This document shows positions 13,785 through 16,817 of a stretch of 16,817 nt of DNA, piece after piece (the stretch's first letter is position 1; the number at the start of each line of letters is the position of its first letter). The DNA is from AP-15 sp035509615. Lineage in GTDB: Bacteria > Pseudomonadota > Alphaproteobacteria > ATCC43930 > CGMCC-115725. The position numbers and the translations under genes are program-made. The stretch lies in assembly GCA_035509615.1 (NCBI GenBank), contig DATJLK010000085.1:1-16817 (forward strand), in the 5' to 3' direction. Below the pieces are notes generated by a model. It made no database searches. It worked only from the letters and a program-made list of their open reading frames with translations, and was not told the origin of the DNA.

Positions 13785-14762
13785 TCAGCCTCCCGCCTGC
13801 TTTTGCAGGCGCAACAGCATCACCTTCGCGATCGCGAGCACGATAAAGGTGATAACGAATAGAATGAATCCGAGCGCGATCAACGATGAGCGGTAGAGGT
13901 CGCCAAACGCTTCGGTAAACTCGTTTGCCAGCGAGGCCGAAATCGTCGTACCCGGCTGCAGGATCGACGCGCTGATGCGATGCGCGTTCCCGATCACAAA
14001 AGTGACGGCCATCGTCTCACCGAGCGCGCGTCCGAGCCCGAGCATGACACCGCCGACAACGCCAACCCGGGTGAAGGGCAGCACGACCTGCCAGACGACC
14101 TCGCTGCGCGTCGCACCCAGCCCATACGCACTCTCCTTCAGCATCGGCGGCACTGTTTCGAACACGTCGCGCATGATCGCCGAAATGAAGGGCAGAACCA
14201 TGATCGCCAAAATAAAGCCCGCAGTCAGGACGCCGATGCCGAGCGGCGGTCCGGCGAACAGCGCGCCGATCCCGGGAATGTTTCCCAGTGTGTCGATGAT
14301 CCCCGGCTGGATGTATTGCTGGACGAACGGGGCGAAGACAAACAAGCCCCAGATGCCGTAGATGATGCTGGGAATCGCCGCCAGCAATTCGATCATCGTC
14401 GCCAATGGCCGTTTGAGCCATACCGGTGAGATCTCGGTGATGAAAACCGCGACCCCGAATGCGACCGGGATGCCGATTAGCATCGCGATCGCCGATGTGA
14501 CCAGCGTCCCGTAGATCGGGGCCAGCGCTCCGAACTTTCCCGTAACCGGGTTCCACACCTCGCTAATGACAAATGCCGGCCCAAAGGCGCGGAACGCCGG
14601 CCATGCCCCGGCGATCAGCGAGATGATCACCCCGCCGAGGATAAGAAGGACGAGCAGCGCGAAGAAAAAGGTCAGGGCGCGAAATATGCCGTCGCCGACA
14701 GCGCCCGCCCGCCCCTGTCTGTCCGCACGCGATGCGGCGGCCTCCACAGTCTCGGCCGTCAC
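13785..14762 (-). CDS. pstC: Phosphate ABC transporter permease PstC
   Basis: Inner-membrane permease of 325 residues. A hydrophobic N-terminal span (about 28-51) is followed by WNPVTGKFGALAPIYGTLVTS (70-90, a PstC signature), IELLAAIPSIIYGIWGLFVFAPF (124-146), the EAA loop LKESAYGLGATRSEVVWQVVLP (208-229) and LGRALGETMAVTFVIGNAHRI (243-263), which carries the GET motif of phosphate permeases. The start is a GTG at 14762 with GGAG eight bases upstream; the nearby ATG is out of frame. It lies 81 bp after pstS, separated by a terminator-like hairpin, so it is probably expressed at a lower level than pstS. Confidence 0.95.
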   Translation of the reverse strand: MTAETVEAAASRADRQGRAGAVGDGIFRALTFFFALLVLLILGGVIISLIAGAWPAFRAFGPAFVISEVWNPVTGKFGALAPIYGTLVTSAIAMLIGIPVAFGVAVFITEISPVWLKRPLATMIELLAAIPSIIYGIWGLFVFAPFVQQYIQPGIIDTLGNIPGIGALFAGPPLGIGVLTAGFILAIMVLPFISAIMRDVFETVPPMLKESAYGLGATRSEVVWQVVLPFTRVGVVGGVMLGLGRALGETMAVTFVIGNAHRISASILQPGTTISASLANEFTEAFGDLYRSSLIALGFILFVITFIVLAIAKVMLLRLQKQAGG

Positions 14763-14798
14763 GTCATTCTCCGGGGCTGTTGTCGAACCATTTCCGGG

Positions 14799-14825
14799 AA
14801 AAGCGGGCGCTGCTGCGCGCCCACT
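14799..14825 (-). terminator. Terminator-like hairpin between pstS and pstC
   Basis: On the minus strand AGTGGGCGC and GCGCCCGCT pair over nine positions (one G-U) around a six-base loop and are followed by TTT. This is a compact intrinsic-terminator shape in the middle of an operon. A leaky terminator or a 3'-end stabiliser here would give more pstS than pstC mRNA, suiting the excess of binding protein over permease. Confidence 0.6.
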
Positions 14826-14843
14826 CCACCTTCGAAAAACACA

Positions 14844-15893
14844 TCAGGACGAGTGGCCGTCCCACACCGGCTTGCCGTCCGGCCCGACGATCTGCTTCCA
14901 GCTGTCCTCAAAGATCGCGACGGCGTTCGGCGGCATCGGGACATAGTCGAGAGACCTCGCCATCGGCGCGCCGTTCTTGTAAGCCCAGTCAAAGAACTCG
15001 AGCACTTGTTTCGCCTTTTCCGGATTGTCCTGTTTTTTGTGCATCAGGATGAAAGTCGCACCGGTAATCGGCCAAGTGTTCTTCCCCGGCTGATTGGTCA
15101 GGATCAGGTAGAAACCGGGCGCCGACTTCCAATCCGCATTGGCCGCGGCCGCCTGGAAGACCGCGATGCTCGGCTCCAGCGCATTGCCTGCGCTGTTGAT
15201 CAGCTTGGTGTGGGTGAGCTTGTTCTGCAACGCATAGGCATACTCGACATATCCGATGCCGCCCAGCGTCCGCGAGGCGATCGCCGATACGCCCTCATTG
15301 CCTTTGCCACCGAGCCCGACCGGCCACTCGACGGAAGTGCCCTCGCCGACCTGCGACATCCAGTCCGGGCTCACTTTGGAGAGATAGTCGGTAAAGATGA
15401 AGGTCGTGCCCGATCCGTCAGAGCGGTGGACCACCGCGATCGCAGTCGACGGCAGCTTGAGCCCGGGATTGAGCTTGGCGATTGCCGGATCGTCCCATTT
15501 GGTGATTTTCCCCAGATAGATGTTGGCGATCGTCGGGCCGTCGAGTGTCATTTGCCCCGGCTTGATCCCCGGAAGGTTCACCACCATGACCTCGCCGCCA
15601 ATCACCGGCGGGAATTGGGTTAACCCGTCCTTCTCCAGGACATCGGGCTTCAACGGCATGTCCGAGGCGCCGAAATCGACGGTCCGCGCGTTGATTTGCG
15701 CAATGCCGCCACCCGAACCAATCGACTGATAGTTGAGTCTGGTTCCAGTCTTTTGAGCGTAGGCAGCGGCCCATTTGGCATAGATCGGATAGGGAAATGT
15801 GGCGCCGGCCCCGGAGATTTCGGCGGCCTGCGCGGCCAACCCAAACGCCACGGCGGCGGCGACGCTGAGTAGAAGCGTGCTATAGGCTTTCAC
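14844..15893 (-). CDS. pstS: Phosphate ABC transporter substrate-binding protein PstS
   Basis: Periplasmic phosphate-binding protein, 349 residues, with a signal peptide MKAYSTLLLSVAAAVAFGLAAQAA cleaved near residue 24. Phosphate-contacting regions are present: AEISGAGATFPYPIY (24-38, with the conserved Thr), SIGSGGGIAQI (57-67), FGASDMPL (74-81) and HRSDGSGTTFIFTDYL (156-171). The start is a GTG at 15893 with GGAG seven bases upstream. It is the first gene of pstSCAB-phoU-phoB and is preceded by a triple Pho box. It captures phosphate for the PstCA channel and is usually the most strongly induced protein under phosphate limitation. Confidence 0.96.
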   Translation of the reverse strand: MKAYSTLLLSVAAAVAFGLAAQAAEISGAGATFPYPIYAKWAAAYAQKTGTRLNYQSIGSGGGIAQINARTVDFGASDMPLKPDVLEKDGLTQFPPVIGGEVMVVNLPGIKPGQMTLDGPTIANIYLGKITKWDDPAIAKLNPGLKLPSTAIAVVHRSDGSGTTFIFTDYLSKVSPDWMSQVGEGTSVEWPVGLGGKGNEGVSAIASRTLGGIGYVEYAYALQNKLTHTKLINSAGNALEPSIAVFQAAAANADWKSAPGFYLILTNQPGKNTWPITGATFILMHKKQDNPEKAKQVLEFFDWAYKNGAPMARSLDYVPMPPNAVAIFEDSWKQIVGPDGKPVWDGHSS

Positions 15894-15955
15894 GAATGCG
15901 CTCCGTCGGCAGAATTAAGGAGAGCCCTCTGTTAACCCGCCAGCAACGCGTTTTT

Positions 15956-15984
15956 ATGACGTTTCGATTTCAGTTTTATGACAT
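15956..15984 (-). promoter_or_regulatory. Triple Pho box upstream of pstS
   Basis: The minus strand carries three 7-base repeats at an exact 11-base period: ATGTCAT (15984-15978), CTGAAAT (15973-15967) and ACGTCAT (15962-15956), with spacers AAAA and CGAA. Compared with CTGTCAT they match at 6, 5 and 5 of 7 positions. It lies 62 bp before the pstS GTG. Three repeats would let more than one PhoB dimer bind. The box starts only three bases after the stop of the upstream pstA copy. Confidence 0.75.
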
Positions 15985-15987
15985 CCC

Positions 15988-16817
15988 TTAAAGCCGCTGA
16001 TCAAATGCGAGGCGTGAAACAATGTTGACGATCAGCACAAAGATCGTGACCAGAAAGGCGGCGGCATAAGCGAGCGCGTGGGCCGAGGTGAAGAGCTCGT
16101 TGATAAAGGTCCAGATCGCATAGGTCAGATAGCCAATCAGCGAATGGGTCAGTCGTCCGTTCCACAAAAAATCCGACCACCCGGCGGTATAGAGCAAGGG
16201 CGCGGTCTCGCCGACCGAGATCGCCAGCGCCAGCAGGATCCCGGTCAGCATCGCCGGCAGTGCGGCCGGCAGGCAAATCCGCGTGATAACTCGCCGATCG
16301 TTAGCGCCAAGCGCAAACGCCGCTTCCCGCAGATCCGGAGACACCTGCTGCAGCGCGAGTTCGGTCGTTCGGCAGATATAGGGCAGACAGATGATCGCGA
16401 GGGTGATCGAACCCGCCGCGACCGAGAAATTCCAGCCGAGCCCTTCGACCATCGTCACATAGCCGAAATAGCCGAGCACGATAGACGGCACGCCGACCAG
16501 AATGTCCGCCAAAAACCGAATCGTCGGCGCCCAGACGCCGTGCCGGTACTCCGAAATGTAGATACCGGACGCTGCGCCAAAGGGTACCGCAAGCAGCAGC
16601 GCCCCGGCGGAGAGCACCGCGGTGCCCTCGATCGCGTTCAGCAGCCCACCGCCGTTTTCTTGGGTCACAGTCACAAACAGCGCCGGCGAGATCGCTCCGA
16701 GGCCGCGGAGGAATACCATCGTCAAGATCCATACCATCGCCGTCGACAGCAGCAGCAAAGCGGACCCGGTCAGAACCCAGCCGGTGATACTGAACACTCG
16801 GCGGCGCAACGGCACCC
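15988..16817 (-). CDS. Phosphate ABC transporter permease PstA, second copy (start at or beyond the right edge)
   Basis: 275 residues can be read from a GTG at 16815, and the frame stays open to the window edge, so the true start may be further upstream. It is a PstA-type permease: ALFVTVTQENGGGLLNAIEG (45-64), IYISEYRHGVW (85-95), FLADILVGVPSIVLGYFGYV (100-119), coupling loop LREAAFALGANDRRVITRICLP (161-182), and ISVGETAPLLYTAGWSDF (194-211). Hydrophobic spans are near 13-36, 66-86, 105-125, 132-152, 180-202 and 238-262. It differs strongly from the pstA at 12939-13781 outside the shared motifs, so it is an old paralogue or was acquired separately. Partner genes (pstC, perhaps pstS) are expected just off the window. 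Confidence 0.9.
   Translation of the reverse strand, partial: VPLRRRVFSITGWVLTGSALLLLSTAMVWILTMVFLRGLGAISPALFVTVTQENGGGLLNAIEGTAVLSAGALLLAVPFGAASGIYISEYRHGVWAPTIRFLADILVGVPSIVLGYFGYVTMVEGLGWNFSVAAGSITLAIICLPYICRTTELALQQVSPDLREAAFALGANDRRVITRICLPAALPAMLTGILLALAISVGETAPLLYTAGWSDFLWNGRLTHSLIGYLTYAIWTFINELFTSAHALAYAAAFLVTIFVLIVNIVSRLAFDQRL

Noticed and set aside
14853..15623. 256-codon plus-strand frame opposite pstS
   Set aside because: Antisense shadow of an intact pstS; Arg/Asp/His-rich composition typical of GC-rich shadows.

Overview
The window looks like chromosomal DNA from a high-GC alphaproteobacterium, probably a Rhizobiales or Rhodospirillales relative. The basis is the gene order pstSCAB-phoU-phoB, a small PmtA-type phospholipid methyltransferase, a rhizobial-type metallophosphoesterase of the PlcP kind, Pho boxes with an 11-bp period, and uniformly G/C-rich codon third positions. 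No rRNA, tRNA, insertion sequence or CRISPR array is visible.

Layout from left to right. (1) 1-771, minus strand: the first 257 codons of a CoxL/xanthine dehydrogenase-type molybdenum subunit that runs off the left edge. (2) 772-1208: non-coding, with two strong GC-rich hairpins. (3) 1209-3683, minus strand: phnD-phnC-phnE, an ABC importer of the phosphonate/phosphite type, behind a clear Pho box at 3780-3797. (4) 4002-4220, plus strand: a 72-residue single-span membrane protein. (5) 4343-7691, minus strand: four closely packed genes (PmtA-like methyltransferase, PlcP-like phosphoesterase, GT2 and GT4 glycosyltransferases). (6) 7838-8188: a doubtful ORF. (7) A divergent pair, a MarR-family regulator (minus) and a CLC chloride channel or antiporter with two CBS domains (plus), with palindromes in the shared gap. 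(8) 10682-15893, minus strand: pstS-pstC-pstA-pstB-phoU-phoB behind a triple Pho box. (9) 15988-16817, minus strand: a second, different PstA reaching the right edge.

Most of the window deals with phosphorus. PstSCAB takes up phosphate with high affinity, PhoU passes its status on, and PhoB binds Pho boxes such as those before pstS and phnD. PhnDCE imports another phosphorus compound or backs up phosphate uptake. The four-gene lipid block fits a phosphate-sparing role: PlcP would strip headgroups from phospholipids to give diacylglycerol, and the GT4 protein would make glycolipids from it (agt-plcP-like). That reading rests on family resemblance and context, because I see no convincing Pho box before the block.

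The main points for follow-up are the lipid block with its extra GT2 and methyltransferase genes, the second PstA just upstream of the pstS Pho box, a terminator-like hairpin between pstS and pstC, a Tyr-to-Leu change at a chloride-binding position of the CLC protein, and a MarR gene whose best ribosome-binding site points to an ATT codon.
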